Source: Anaerofilum sp. An201
Lineage (GTDB): Bacteria; Bacillota; Clostridia; Oscillospirales; Ruminococcaceae
Assembly: GCF_002160015.1 (NCBI RefSeq)
Contig: NZ_NFJT01000012.1
Location: forward strand, 1 to 64,000
DNA length: 64,000 nt
Direction: 5' to 3'
Notes under the pieces: generated by a model
The model's input: only the letters and a program-made list of their open reading frames with translations
What the model was told of the DNA's origin: nothing
The model's database searches: none
Shown: positions 1-9,101 of the stretch, piece by piece
Position numbering within the stretch: the stretch's first letter is position 1
Layout: each line of letters starts with the position of its first letter
Program-made: the position numbers and the translations under genes

Positions 1-703
1 GGCTGCTGGGCAGGGTGGTGAGATCCACCGGGCCGCCGAAGGCATCCTGGCCGTTGATGGTGACGGTGGCTTCGGTCTCGGTGTAGTCGATGCGGACCTT
101 GATCTCCTCTCCGGCGTTGGGAGCGGGAACGCGGCTGCCCTGGTACCAGGGGTTGCCATCGCCGTTGCACAGCTGCCAGAACCAGCCGCCCGTGTCACAG
201 CCCACAAACAGGCCGTCGTTGGCGCCGTTGCTGCGCAGATACACGCCGAAGCGGGTGTCGGCGGCGGGGCCGTTGGATTTGAGGGTGAACTCCAGATAGC
301 CTTCGCTCTGGTCGAAGCTGATGTCGGAGTTGGTCACATAGAACTGGTTGGCGCCGTTGTCGCCGGAGGTGGACTTCATGTGCAGCCAGCCGTCCTCCAC
401 GGCCACTGTGCCATATTGGTTGCCGGTCCAGGTGCCGGTGTTCACGGCGTCTTCGTACACGGCCCGGGGAGCAGCTGCGGGAGCTTCTTCCTCCGCCGCC
501 GGAGTTTCCTGTGCCGGGGCGGCCGGTTCTTCTTCCGGCGCTGCGGTGCTCTCGGGCGCAGGCGTTTCGACGGGCTGGCTTTCGCCGGCCGCCGTGGAAT
601 CGGCGGGCTGCTCGGCGGCGTACACCACCGGCTGCGCCACAGACATCAGCATAGCCGTTGCCACAGACAGACTGAGCAATCGCCGTTTCATGTCCAGATT
701 CAT
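1..703 (-). CDS. Secreted lectin-like protein, 3' end cut off by the window
   Basis: The reading frame is open from an ATG at 703 to the window edge (about 234 codons), so only the N-terminal part is seen. It starts with a signal peptide (KRR, a hydrophobic stretch, likely cleavage after VVYA around residue 29). A Pro/Ala/Glu-rich linker of about 50 residues follows. The rest is a beta-rich stretch with FGVYLRSNG, GGWFWQ and YTETEATVTINGQD, which resembles concanavalin/laminin-G-type carbohydrate-binding modules. An AGGAAGG ribosome site lies 11 bases before the ATG; a second in-frame ATG at 691 is the alternative start. A surface or secreted glycan-active protein is likely, but the catalytic part, if any, lies outside. 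Confidence 0.75.
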   Translation of the reverse strand, partial: MNLDMKRRLLSLSVATAMLMSVAQPVVYAAEQPADSTAAGESQPVETPAPESTAAPEEEPAAPAQETPAAEEEAPAAAPRAVYEDAVNTGTWTGNQYGTVAVEDGWLHMKSTSGDNGANQFYVTNSDISFDQSEGYLEFTLKSNGPAADTRFGVYLRSNGANDGLFVGCDTGGWFWQLCNGDGNPWYQGSRVPAPNAGEEIKVRIDYTETEATVTINGQDAFGGPVDLTTLPSS

Positions 704-910
704 GACGTTTGGATCCTTCCTTTCTGTTTTGTGCACGGCGGGGTTGGTATGCGCTTTGCCGTGCCCTCTTTGCGATACATTATAACGCACTTGGCGAATG
801 TACGCTTGCATAATTCGGAAGATTGAATAGAATCATTTTCAAAATTCGGAAATTCTTGCACATATTTTCCTGTTTTGCTCCCCGTTTCTCTGTTTATGTA
901 TCCTGCCTGC

Positions 911-955
911 AAACAGAAAATCCCCCGCCGCAGGGCAAAGCCCGCAGCGGGAGAT
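911..955 (-). terminator. Rho-independent terminator of the sugar operon
   Basis: A GC-rich hairpin (arms 921-936 and 940-954) is followed on the minus strand by TTTTCTGTTT. It sits just after the aldolase stop at 997 and closes the xylulokinase-to-aldolase transcript. The rest of 704-996 holds no gene that I can support. Confidence 0.75.
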
Positions 956-996
956 CCTTCGGTTCGTGTTTCGTTTGCCGTGCTGTCCGGAGGGCA

Positions 997-1653
997 TCAC
1001 GCCCCGAACACCCTTACATAGTCCGCGCGGAACTTCTCGATGCCCGCGTCGGTGAGGGGATGTTTTGTCATCTGCTCGATCACCTTATAGGGCACGGTGG
1101 CGATGTCGGCGCCGGCCAGCGCGCAGTCGGTGACATGGATGGGATTGCGCACGCTGGCAGCGATGATTTTGCAGTTGAGCTCGGGGTAGTTGGCAAAAAT
1201 GGCGGCGATGGTGCGGATGAGGTCGATGCCCGGCTGGCTGATGTCGTCCAGACGGCCCAGGAAGGGCGACACATACGCCGCTCCCGCCCGCGCCGCCAGC
1301 AGCGCCTGGTTGGCCGAGAAGATCAGGGTGCAGTTGGTGGGGATGCCCTCGGCGGAGAGCACCTTGATGGCCTTGAGGCCCTCGGCGGTCATCGGGATCT
1401 TCACCACCATGTGGGCCGGGTCCAGCGCGTGGATGGCGCGTCCCTCCTCGATCATGCCGGCGGCGGTGGTGGTGGCCTTCACCTCGCCCGAGATGGGGCC
1501 ATCCACGATGGAGGCGATCTCGGCCAGGGTCTCGGCGTAGTCGCGGCCCTCCTTGGCGATCAGGCTGGGATTGGTGGTGACGCCCGCGATCACACCCATG
1601 TCATTGGCCGCGCGGATCTCGTCTACATTCGCTGTGTCGATGAAAAATTGCAT
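997..1653 (-). CDS. fsa: Fructose-6-phosphate aldolase / transaldolase-like protein
   Basis: A 218-residue TIM-barrel class I aldolase of the short TalB-like/FSA group. The N-terminus [16 protein letters not shown] and the [13 protein letters not shown] segment are typical. The Schiff-base lysine is K85 in [10 protein letters not shown], the same position as in E. coli FSA. ATG 1653 is preceded by GGGGGAG. It is the last gene of a four-gene operon, 25 bases after the isomerase stop, and probably handles the phosphorylated sugar made by the upstream isomerase and kinase. FSA-type aldolase and true transaldolase activities cannot be separated from sequence alone. Confidence 0.88.
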   Translation of the reverse strand: MQFFIDTANVDEIRAANDMGVIAGVTTNPSLIAKEGRDYAETLAEIASIVDGPISGEVKATTTAAGMIEEGRAIHALDPAHMVVKIPMTAEGLKAIKVLSAEGIPTNCTLIFSANQALLAARAGAAYVSPFLGRLDDISQPGIDLIRTIAAIFANYPELNCKIIAASVRNPIHVTDCALAGADIATVPYKVIEQMTKHPLTDAGIEKFRADYVRVFGA

Positions 1654-1678
1654 ATCCTCTCCCCCTTTTCCCTGTGTG

Positions 1679-3154
1679 TTATGCAAACGGATTCTCGTCC
1701 GGATAGGGCAGATGTTTGGGCCGGTTGTAGGAAATATCGGCCACGCCCAGATATTTGAACACCTCGAACAGCGCCTTGCCGTGATGGCCGAACGCCACCG
1801 CGCCGTGATGCGGGAACCGCTTGGCGATCAGCACATGGCGGTAGAAGCGGTCCATCTCCGGGATGGCGAAGGCTCCGATGGAGCCAAAGCTCTCGCAGTC
1901 CACGTCCAGCACCTGGCCCTGTGCGATGTAGGCTTTCAGCTGCGTATCGGCGGTGGACTGCAGCCGGAAGAAGGTGATGTCGCCGGGCTTGAGATTGCCT
2001 TCCATCGTGCCGCGGGTGATGTCCGGCTCGGGCAGCTCGGGCTCCAGATCGCGCTTCATGATGAGCTGGTAGCCCATGTGGGGGTCCTTCAGCAGCTCGC
2101 AGCTGGTGTTGCCGCAGTGGAAGCCCATGAAGGTTTCCGGCAGGCGGACGTCGTATTTTCCCCGGATGGACTTGTCGTAAATGGAGGCGGGAACGGTGTT
2201 GTTGATGTCCAGCAGGGTGACGGCGCTGCCCGACACACAGGTGCCGATATACTCGCTGAGCGCGCCGTAGATGTCCACCTCACAGGCCACCGGGATGCCG
2301 CGGGCAGCCAAACGGCTGTTGACATAGCAGGGCACGAACTTGAATTCGGTCTGGAAGGCGGGCCAGCACTTGTTGGCAAAGGCCACATACTGCCGGGCTC
2401 CCCTGTGCGCCTCGGCCCAGTCCTCCAGCGTCAGCTCGTACTGCGCCAGACGGGACAGGATGCCGGCGTATTTGTTGTTGGGGCCCAGCTCGGCGGTCAT
2501 CTCGGCCACCTTGGCGGGGATGCGCTCGTCACCGGCGTGCTTGTTGTAGGCGACCAGCAGATCCAGCTCGCTGTTCTCCTCCACCGCCACGCCCAGATCG
2601 TACAGAGCCTTGATGGGGGCGTTGCAGGCGAGGAAGTCGTCGGGGCGGGGGCCGAAAGCGATGATCTTGAGCCCTTTCAGCCCCAGAACAGCCCGGGCGA
2701 CGGGCACGAATTCGCGGATGCGGTCGGCCAGATCGGCGGCGGTGCCGACGGGAGATTCGGGGATATACGCCTTTGCGCCGCGCAGGCCCAGGTTATACGA
2801 ACAGTTCAGCAGGCCGCAGTAGGCGTCGCCGCGCCCGTCGTGCAGGTCGCCGTCGCCCTCGGCGGCCGCCACATACATGATGGGGCCGTCGAACCAGTCG
2901 GAGAGGAGCGTCTCGGGCGTTTCCGGGCCGAAGTTGCCCAGATACACCACCAGCGCGTTGACGCCGACCGCTCTCACATCCTCCACGGCCTTTTTGGCGT
3001 CCAGCTCGTTCTCAACGACGACCGGGCACTCGTACAGCCCCTCGCCATAGGCGGCGCAGACAGCGGCGCGGCGGCGGGCCGACAGGGCGGCCGGGAAACA
3101 GGAACGGGACACCGCGATGATGCCCGGACGGACGGTGGGAATATTTGCAAACAT
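1679..3154 (-). CDS. L-fucose/L-arabinose isomerase family protein
   Basis: 491 residues, matching the fold of FucI/AraA-type ketol isomerases that interconvert aldoses and ketoses with a divalent metal. The C-terminal half holds the conserved stretches [29 protein letters not shown] and [17 protein letters not shown]. The start ATG is 8 bases after AAGGAGG. It lies between the DUF4867 gene and the aldolase. The kinase in this operon looks like a xylulokinase, so the product would be a ketose passed to that kinase. The sugar (fucose, arabinose, or a rarer pentose) cannot be fixed from sequence. Confidence 0.85.
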   Translation of the reverse strand: MFANIPTVRPGIIAVSRSCFPAALSARRRAAVCAAYGEGLYECPVVVENELDAKKAVEDVRAVGVNALVVYLGNFGPETPETLLSDWFDGPIMYVAAAEGDGDLHDGRGDAYCGLLNCSYNLGLRGAKAYIPESPVGTAADLADRIREFVPVARAVLGLKGLKIIAFGPRPDDFLACNAPIKALYDLGVAVEENSELDLLVAYNKHAGDERIPAKVAEMTAELGPNNKYAGILSRLAQYELTLEDWAEAHRGARQYVAFANKCWPAFQTEFKFVPCYVNSRLAARGIPVACEVDIYGALSEYIGTCVSGSAVTLLDINNTVPASIYDKSIRGKYDVRLPETFMGFHCGNTSCELLKDPHMGYQLIMKRDLEPELPEPDITRGTMEGNLKPGDITFFRLQSTADTQLKAYIAQGQVLDVDCESFGSIGAFAIPEMDRFYRHVLIAKRFPHHGAVAFGHHGKALFEVFKYLGVADISYNRPKHLPYPDENPFA

Positions 3155-3230
3155 AGGTTCATCCTCCTTGAAAATTTCTTTGCGGCGGGCTGTATCCCGC
3201 TTTGGTTTACAGAAAAGCCGGCAGCGGCGC

Positions 3231-3860
3231 TCACTGTGCGATGTCGATGTTCTCCCCCGCAAGGCCGATGTATGCGCCTGCGGCGGCTTCATCGGAGGCC
3301 GGATGCGCCAGCAGCCATTTGTTTTTCGCCCACAGCAGGCGATCCTCCTCTGTGGCCGGGGGGACGGCGGGCTTTTCGGTGTTGGTCCCGGCCGGCAGCG
3401 CCACCAGCACGCGGAACCCCTTGGCCGGGTCGGTGTGGCAGGGAGCGTAGTGCAGGGTGGTGGCGTACACCTCCACCAGCACTCCCGCCGGAACGCGGAA
3501 CGCCTTCACCTTCGCGGTGTCGAGGAGGCCGTTTTCGATCTCATCCTGCCGGGCCAGCAGCAGGATAAACTCCTCCGTGCCCAGATTGAACTCGCTGTCG
3601 CGGTGGTATTCCAGACAGTTCAGCTTTGTGTTGTGCCCGTTGCACCATCCCAGCTGCACCGGCATACCGCCGTACAGATGGTCCTGCGCCTGCTGTGCAA
3701 AGGGCAGCGACTGCAGGCTCTCGTCCTGCGGGACATACTCCACACCGGTCTCCGGCTGCGGCGTTTTTTGCAGGGCGTCCAGCAGAGCCGCGGTGTCCAG
3801 CCCGGCTGCCACACGGCCGTAGTGGGCGAACTCTTTTTCGTATACGGAATAGATTTTCAT
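3231..3860 (-). CDS. DUF4867 family protein, cupin-like
   Basis: 209 residues. The middle part (YGGMPVQLGWCNGHNTKLNCLEYHRDSEFNLGTEEFILLLA) with its spaced His and Glu residues and the later HYAPCHTDPAKGFRVLVALP looks like a cupin barrel metal site. I recognise the family as DUF4867, small Firmicutes proteins of unknown function often found with sugar isomerases and kinases. An AAAGGAG site precedes ATG 3860. The gene starts 16 bases after the xylulokinase stop, so co-translation is likely. A sugar isomerase, mutarotase or epimerase role is inference from context only. Confidence 0.8.
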   Translation of the reverse strand: MKIYSVYEKEFAHYGRVAAGLDTAALLDALQKTPQPETGVEYVPQDESLQSLPFAQQAQDHLYGGMPVQLGWCNGHNTKLNCLEYHRDSEFNLGTEEFILLLARQDEIENGLLDTAKVKAFRVPAGVLVEVYATTLHYAPCHTDPAKGFRVLVALPAGTNTEKPAVPPATEEDRLLWAKNKWLLAHPASDEAAAGAYIGLAGENIDIAQ

Positions 3861-3876
3861 CGTTTTCACGCTCCTT

Positions 3877-5352
3877 TTACAAAAGCTGCGGGAACAGCTC
3901 CCGGCAGGCGGGATAGATCTTTCTGAACTGCGCATACCGCTCGTTGTACAGGGCGGTGAGCTGTGCGTCCGGCTCCACCGTGGCTCTCACCCGCACCAGC
4001 GCTTCGGCGGCCTCGCCCACGCTCGCAAACCGCCCGCATGCCACCATGGCCAGCATCGCCGCGCCGTAGCCCGGCCCCTGTTCGGTGGCCACCGTGTCCA
4101 GCGGGATCCCCAGCACATTGGCCAGGATCGTTTTCCACAGCGCCGACCGGCTGCCGCCGCCGCAGATATTGGAGCGCGGGATGGAAATGCCGAGGCTCTT
4201 TGCCACCTCGAACGAATCCCGGATGGCAAACGCCACCCCCTCCAGCATAGCCTGGGTCATGTCGGCGCGGTTGGTGTCCATCGTCATGCCGATGAACATG
4301 CCGCGGGCGTTGGTGTCGTTGATGGGGCTGCGCTCCCCCATCAGGTAGGGGAGAAAATAGACGTGGTTATGGCCCAGACGGTCGGGGATGATTTTGTCTT
4401 CCTCGCCCTTGTAATCGCCGGTGCCGATGATGCTGTTCTGCCACCAGCTGTTGCAGGACGCCGCCGACAGCATGCATCCCATCAGATGCCATCCGCCGTC
4501 CGCGTGCGCGAAGGCGTGGAGCGCGTTGTTGGGGTCTACCCCGAATTTCGAGGAGGAGATGAAGATGGTGCCCGAGGTCCCCAGGCTGATATTGCAGTGG
4601 CCGTCCCCCACCGTACCGGTGCCCACGGCGGCGGCGGCGTTGTCGCCCGCACCGGCGCAGACCACCACCCCTTCGGGAAGGCCCAGCCGGGCGGCAACGG
4701 GCGGCAGAAGCGTCCCCACCGGCTGCCAGCTCTCGAACAGGCGGGGCAGCTGGCGCTGGGAAAGGCCGCATTCTTCCAGCATCTCGGCGCTCCAGCAGCG
4801 GTGTTTCACATCCAGCAGCAGCATGCCGGAGGCGTCGGAGCAATCGGTGGCATGCACGCCGGTGAGTTTATATACAAGGTAGTCCTTGGGCAGCATGATC
4901 TTTGCGATGCGGCCGAACAGCTCCGGCTCGTGTTTGCGCATCCACAGCAGCTTCGGAGCGGTGAAGCCCGCAAAGGCGATGTTGGCGGTGCGGGCGCTGA
5001 GCACCTCTTTGCCCACCGTGCCGTTCAGATATTCCACCTCGGCGGCGGTGCGGCCGTCGTTCCACAGAATGGCCGGGCGGAGCACCTCGTCGTTTTCATC
5101 CAGCGCCACCAGACCGTGCATCTGGCCGCCTGCGCCGATGCCCGCCACCTGCGCCGGGTCGAAGCCCTGCAAAAGCGCCGGGATTCCGGACAGGCAGGCG
5201 TTCCACCAGCTGGCCGGGTCCTGTTCGCTCCAGCCCGGACGCGGGAAAGACAGCGGATATTCTCTTGTCACCGTGTTCAGAACGGCCCCTGTTTCGTCCA
5301 CCAGCAGAAATTTGCAGGCGGAGGTTCCCAGGTCAACGCCGATATACAGCAC
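3877..5352 (-). CDS. xylB: Xylulokinase (FGGY-family sugar kinase)
   Basis: 491 residues, the normal length for XylB. It has the N-terminal phosphate-binding motif VLYIGVDLGTSACKFLLVD, the substrate-contact region GGQMHGLVALDENDEVLRPA, the ILWNDGRT motif, and GAGDNAAAAVGTG plus CGGGSRSALWKTILA in the C-terminal domain. The start is a GTG at 5352: AAAGGAG lies 8 bases upstream, while an open frame further upstream has no ribosome site. First gene of the operon. It phosphorylates a ketopentose, probably D-xylulose, using ATP. Confidence 0.88.
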   Translation of the reverse strand: MLYIGVDLGTSACKFLLVDETGAVLNTVTREYPLSFPRPGWSEQDPASWWNACLSGIPALLQGFDPAQVAGIGAGGQMHGLVALDENDEVLRPAILWNDGRTAAEVEYLNGTVGKEVLSARTANIAFAGFTAPKLLWMRKHEPELFGRIAKIMLPKDYLVYKLTGVHATDCSDASGMLLLDVKHRCWSAEMLEECGLSQRQLPRLFESWQPVGTLLPPVAARLGLPEGVVVCAGAGDNAAAAVGTGTVGDGHCNISLGTSGTIFISSSKFGVDPNNALHAFAHADGGWHLMGCMLSAASCNSWWQNSIIGTGDYKGEEDKIIPDRLGHNHVYFLPYLMGERSPINDTNARGMFIGMTMDTNRADMTQAMLEGVAFAIRDSFEVAKSLGISIPRSNICGGGSRSALWKTILANVLGIPLDTVATEQGPGYGAAMLAMVACGRFASVGEAAEALVRVRATVEPDAQLTALYNERYAQFRKIYPACRELFPQLL

Positions 5353-5385
5353 ATTCGTCACTCCTTTGGCGTTTTTTCTGCTTTC

Positions 5386-5391
5386 AGTATA
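5386..5391 (-). promoter_or_regulatory. -10 element of the sugar operon, no good -35
   Basis: TATACT lies about 35 bases before the xylB start. The hexamer 17 bases upstream (AAGCGG) is a poor -35, which fits a promoter needing an activator such as the AraC protein encoded next door. A direct repeat CGAC-N7-CGAC (about 5427-5441, plus-strand reading) is a possible activator site. Confidence 0.45.
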
Positions 5392-5489
5392 CTCCCCCTC
5401 CGCCTGCGCCGCTTTGCCGATGCTTCGACTGTCATCCGACAAAGTTACGATTTGCGCACTTTCAGCGGATTGCACAGGCCGCTTTGTGC

Positions 5490-5530
5490 ACAAAGACAAA
5501 AGGCCCCGCCGGACATGCCGACAGGGCCTA
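5490..5530 (-). terminator. Terminator of the AraC regulator gene
   Basis: Hairpin AGGCCCTGTCGGC / GCCGGCGGGGCCT (5501-5529) followed on the minus strand by TTTTGTCTTTG. It separates the regulator from the sugar operon. Confidence 0.8.
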
Positions 5531-5545
5531 AAAAACAGCGTCTGT

Positions 5546-6478
5546 TCACAACTTTTTCAAAAGCTCCAGGCTCTTTTCGCGCGAATAGAAGCGCTCCATC
5601 GAGTGGATGCTGTGGTGCAGATGGGTCTGCTGCTGGGCGGGAGGCTGCGCGCGGCGGCAGTATTCCTCCGGCGTGACGCCCAGCCGCTGCCGAAATGCGC
5701 GGCAAAAATAGCGGTAGTCCGAGAATCCCGCCGCAAAGCAGACATCGGTCATGCGGGTGCTGCCGGCGTCGATCAGCTTGCAGGCACAGTGGAACCGCAC
5801 CGTGTCCACATACTGCTGAAAGCTCTGGTCCAGGCACTGGCGCACAAAATAGGACATATGATTCATTGTGCATCCCTCGGCGCGGGCAAAGTCCGCCAGA
5901 CGGATGGGGTGCATGTAGTTTTTGTCCACAAATTCCAGCAGCCGTGCCAGACGGGCGCTGCGCTTTTCGGCCTGCGCGGCTTCCTCCGCGCTCAGCACAC
6001 GGCATGGCATATGCGAAAACAGACTGTGCCACAAAAGGCACACCTGTCCGGCACAATAGAGCTGATAAAACGGCGGCTGCTCCAGATACGCCCGGGCCGC
6101 TTCCCGCATCGTCTGCTGAAACGCGGGATACTCCTCTGCCAGATATTCGTGCACCGACAGTCCGTCCAGACGGGTGCGCCCGGCAGCCGGAAAAAACCGT
6201 TCCAGCACCCGCGGCGACACCTGCATGCACAAAAAGGTGCAGCCGTCCGGTTCGCCGTGCAGCTCGTGCGGCTGCTGCGGCGCCAGCACCGCCATCTCTC
6301 CCGGCGCGATTGCATATTGTGTGCCGCCGGTGCGGATGGAGAGCGTCCCCTCACTCACCCACACCAGCTCCCACTCGGAATGGGAATGCGGTGTGCGGTA
6401 GGTGAGCGTATCAAAAAAGATCGTGATGCCGTCGATCTGCGGATGCTGGATGATCTCGTATTCCCTCACAGAGGCCAC
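5546..6478 (-). CDS. AraC-family transcription regulator
   Basis: 310 residues. The N-terminal third is a cupin-type sensor barrel (HSHSEWELVWVSEG, later PGEMAVLAPQQPHELHG). The last 100 residues carry two helix-turn-helix motifs (IRLADFARAEGCTMNHMSYFV and MTDVCFAAGFSDYRYFCRAFR ending GVTPEEYCRR). GTG 6478 is chosen because AAGGGGGAG stands 6 bases before it; a second GTG at 6469 is possible. Its position just upstream of the xylB operon, in the same direction, makes it the likely sugar-sensing activator of that operon. Confidence 0.88.
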   Translation of the reverse strand: MASVREYEIIQHPQIDGITIFFDTLTYRTPHSHSEWELVWVSEGTLSIRTGGTQYAIAPGEMAVLAPQQPHELHGEPDGCTFLCMQVSPRVLERFFPAAGRTRLDGLSVHEYLAEEYPAFQQTMREAARAYLEQPPFYQLYCAGQVCLLWHSLFSHMPCRVLSAEEAAQAEKRSARLARLLEFVDKNYMHPIRLADFARAEGCTMNHMSYFVRQCLDQSFQQYVDTVRFHCACKLIDAGSTRMTDVCFAAGFSDYRYFCRAFRQRLGVTPEEYCRRAQPPAQQQTHLHHSIHSMERFYSREKSLELLKKL

Positions 6479-6503
6479 CCGCCTCTCCCCCTTCCCTGGC
6501 GGT

Positions 6504-6554
6504 ATGCAAAAAAGGCTGCATATCGTCGCCTTTGCGCGACACATACAGCCTTTT
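6504..6554 (-). terminator. Terminator after yebC
   Basis: A long stem (GGCTGTATGTGTCGC / GCGACGATATGCAGCC, 6512-6551) with TTTTTTG on its minus-strand 3' side. Confidence 0.8.
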
Positions 6555-6564
6555 GCCGGGCCGC

Positions 6565-7302
6565 TTACCGGTCCAGATCTTCCTCGTTCTCGAGGTTGTG
6601 CCACACATTCTGCACGTCGTCGTCGTCGTCCAGAGCGTCCAGCAGCTTGGTCATGTTCTTCATGTCGTCCTCCGCGGTGAGACGGGTCTCGGTGGAGGGA
6701 ACGAATTCCACCTCCGCGCTGATGAAGGTGTAGCCCTTGTCCTCCAGCGCCTGACGCACGGCGCTGAAGTCGTCGGGAGAGGTGGTGACTTCCACCACAT
6801 CGTCGCCCATGTCGAAGTCCTCGGCGCCGGCGTCGAAGCAGTCCTCCATCACCTTCTCCTCGTCCAGACCTTCGCCCTCCAGCACGATCACGCCCTTCTG
6901 GGTGAACAGGAAGCCCACGCAGCCCACGTTGCCCAGGTTGCCGCCGAACTTGTCGAAGTAGTGGCGCAGGTTGGCCGCGGTGCGGTTGCGGTTGTCGGTG
7001 AGGGTCTCCACCATCATGGCGACGCCGCTGGGACCGTAGCCTTCGTAGGTGATGGATTCGTAGTTGTCCTTTTCACCGCCCTCGGCGCGCTTGATGATGC
7101 GCTGGATGTTGTCGTTGGGGACGTTCAGGCTTTTGGCCTTCGCGATCAGGTCGCGCAGCTTGCCGTTCGAGTTGGGATCGGCGCCGCCTTCCCGCACGCA
7201 CACCGAGATCTCGCGGCCCACTTTGGTGAAGATCTTGGCCTTCTGGCCGTCGGTCTTTTCCTTCTTGCGCTTGATGTTGTTCCATTTGCTATGCCCGGAC
7301 AT
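6565..7302 (-). CDS. yebC: YebC/PmpR family regulator or translation factor
   Basis: 245 residues with the diagnostic N-terminus MSGHSKWNNIKRKKEKTDG and the conserved GYGPSGVAMMVETLTDNRNRT block. This family is known as a transcription regulator and, in some bacteria, as a factor that relieves ribosome stalling at proline runs. TAGGAGG lies 9 bases before ATG 7302. It is transcribed alone between its own promoter and terminator. Confidence 0.95.
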   Translation of the reverse strand: MSGHSKWNNIKRKKEKTDGQKAKIFTKVGREISVCVREGGADPNSNGKLRDLIAKAKSLNVPNDNIQRIIKRAEGGEKDNYESITYEGYGPSGVAMMVETLTDNRNRTAANLRHYFDKFGGNLGNVGCVGFLFTQKGVIVLEGEGLDEEKVMEDCFDAGAEDFDMGDDVVEVTTSPDDFSAVRQALEDKGYTFISAEVEFVPSTETRLTAEDDMKNMTKLLDALDDDDDVQNVWHNLENEEDLDR

Positions 7303-7361
7303 ATGAGAGCCTCCTACATGATATTTATCTGATTTGGGGTATAAGGTCCTGTAACCTTGTT

Positions 7362-7390
7362 ATTTTATCATATTTTGCCGACGATTTCAA
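7362..7390 (-). promoter_or_regulatory. Sigma-A promoter of yebC
   Basis: On the minus strand TTGAAA (7385-7390), a 17-base spacer and TAAAAT (7362-7367). This gives a leader of about 50 bases. Confidence 0.65.
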
Positions 7391-7411
7391 ATCGGATTTT
7401 TGCGCGGCGCC

Positions 7412-8773
7412 TCATTTCAGATTGCGCAGCGCCTTGGGGTAGTGGTTTTTCACACGCCCGCCGCTCTGCTTGCCCCAGCCCAGCGGCATGCCGTCCACCA
7501 GCACCGTGCACCAGCCGGCCTGCGCGGTGTGCGCTTCGATCTCCTCCCCGCGCAGCCAGGCCGCACAGCGGGGATCGGACAGCGACAGGCGCTCGGTGTT
7601 TTTGCACAGCGCTCCGAAGGCCATCGCCAGATGGTGCGCCGGGACAAACCGCCCTTTCTGCACCGTTCCGGCAAAGACGCCCGCGCGCAGCACGCGCAGT
7701 TTCGACGCCGTGTCCGGCAGGGCGCAGACCGGCGGCAGATAGACGCTGTCCCCTGCCCGCACCGCCGCGCCGGTGGGCAAAGCGCCGAAGGCCGTTTTGC
7801 AGAAGTCCTCCCATTCGGGGCACGGCTTGGGCGCCCGCGCCTTTTTGGAGGGGCGGAGGACAGGCGCTTCTCCCCCGTTTTTCTGCATCCGTGCGAGGAA
7901 ATGCCCCTCTCCCCCGCTGCACGGCCAGATGCGGCGCACCTTTTCCACCTCCAGCGGCAGACCGCCGCAGCGGTTGGCCTCGCCCGGCGCACCGAAGGTC
8001 ACGCCGCAGTCCAGCAGCGAAAATTCCGGGTGGCGGGACAAAAACGCCGCCACCTGGCCCTCGTCCTCCTCCGGCGCAAAGGTGCAGGTGGAAAAGACCA
8101 GCACCCCGCCCGGCGCCAGCATCGCGGCGGCATTGTCCAAAATCTGCGCGCCCAGGGCGGCGCACTGGCGCACAAGGCCTTCGCAGTGCTGCGCCACCGC
8201 CTGCGGCTCCTTGCGGAACATGCCCTCGCCCGAGCAGGGGGCGTCCACCAGCACGCGGTCGAAAAAGGCGGGGAAGGCCTTTGCGAGGTCGGCGGTGTCG
8301 GCGTTGCAGATCACGGTGTTGGCCACGCCCATCCGTTCCAGATTGCTCTTGAGGATCTCGGCGCGCTGGGCGCTGTACTCGTTGGACACGAGCAGCCCTT
8401 CCCCGGCCAGCGCGGCGGCCAGCTGGCTGGACTTGCCGCCCGGCGCGGCACACAGGTCGGCCACCTTCATGCCGGGGCGCACATCGGCCAGCGGCGCAGC
8501 CGACGAGGCCGACGGCTCCTGCACATAGAACGCGCCCGCGTGGTGGTAGGGATGACGGCCCGGCTTTTCCTCCGGGCCGATCAGAAATCCCGCCGCGCAG
8601 AAGGGCGACGGCTGCAGCGGCATGCCGCAGGCGGCGGCAAACTTTTGCGGCTGTATGCGCAGTGTGTTCACCGTCACACCGCGGGCGGGAGATGCGGGGG
8701 CGGCATACAGCTCGCTATACCGCGCGCCCAGCAGCCCGCGCTCCCGCGCTTCAAAATATTGGCTTACATTCAT
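7412..8773 (-). CDS. rRNA cytosine-C5 methyltransferase (NOL1/NOP2/Sun family, RsmF-like)
   Basis: 453 residues. The SAM-binding segment VADLCAAPGGKSSQLAAAL, motif DAPCSGEGMFRK and the catalytic-cysteine motif FSTCTF identify an RNA m5C methylase. A C-terminal third of about 150 residues with YLPPV and RAGVFAGTVQKGRFVPAHHLAM is the PUA-like RNA-binding part seen in RsmF-type proteins. The ribosome site is weak (GGTGA). The gene is divergent from the small gene at 8859. The exact rRNA position modified is not predictable here. Confidence 0.9.
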   Translation of the reverse strand: MNVSQYFEARERGLLGARYSELYAAPASPARGVTVNTLRIQPQKFAAACGMPLQPSPFCAAGFLIGPEEKPGRHPYHHAGAFYVQEPSASSAAPLADVRPGMKVADLCAAPGGKSSQLAAALAGEGLLVSNEYSAQRAEILKSNLERMGVANTVICNADTADLAKAFPAFFDRVLVDAPCSGEGMFRKEPQAVAQHCEGLVRQCAALGAQILDNAAAMLAPGGVLVFSTCTFAPEEDEGQVAAFLSRHPEFSLLDCGVTFGAPGEANRCGGLPLEVEKVRRIWPCSGGEGHFLARMQKNGGEAPVLRPSKKARAPKPCPEWEDFCKTAFGALPTGAAVRAGDSVYLPPVCALPDTASKLRVLRAGVFAGTVQKGRFVPAHHLAMAFGALCKNTERLSLSDPRCAAWLRGEEIEAHTAQAGWCTVLVDGMPLGWGKQSGGRVKNHYPKALRNLK

Positions 8774-8858
8774 GCTTTTTCACCGTCTTTTTCCAGCGTA
8801 TAACCGCGCGGACGGCGGCCATACTACGGGTGTACTCAAACGAAAGGAGGTAAACGCA

Positions 8859-9023
8859 ATGGCTCGTAACATGGAAAACTGCGGCAAGCAGTACGCCGGC
8901 AAGACCAGCCGCGCCGACAATTCCAAGCAGCTGAAGGTCGAAAACAAAACCGAGAACAAGACCGAAAGCAAGACCACCTCTCGTGCGGCCAACAAGACCA
9001 CCAATGCCCGCAACTGCAAATAA
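8859..9023 (+). CDS. Small Lys/Asn/Thr-rich low-complexity protein
   Basis: 54 residues preceded by a textbook AAAGGAGG 8 bases before the ATG, and followed by a strong terminator. The body is an imperfect repeat of an N/E-KTE/S unit (KVENKTENKTESKTT), giving a basic, probably disordered protein without a membrane segment or signal peptide. I do not recognise the family. The strong translation signal in an otherwise minus-strand region argues that it is real and well expressed. Confidence 0.7.
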   Translation: MARNMENCGKQYAGKTSRADNSKQLKVENKTENKTESKTTSRAANKTTNARNCK

Positions 9024-9043
9024 CCACGGTTTTTGCAATCGCT

Positions 9044-9098
9044 GAAAATCGCCCCGTGCGGTACACATGGTGTGCCATGCGGGGCGATTTTCCTTTTG
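9044..9098. terminator. Bidirectional terminator
   Basis: Near-perfect stem GAAAATCGCCCC / GGGGCGATTTTC (9044-9055 and 9081-9092) with T-rich flanks on both sides. It ends both the small plus-strand gene and the minus-strand Mini-III gene. Confidence 0.85.
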
Positions 9099-9101
9099 GC
9101 G

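Noticed and set aside
1553-3568. A 671-codon plus-strand open frame
   Set aside because: Complement of the isomerase gene; GC-rich codon bias leaves the opposite strand open by chance.
4363-5676. A 437-codon plus-strand open frame opposite xylB
   Set aside because: Mirror frame of the xylulokinase with no ribosome site.
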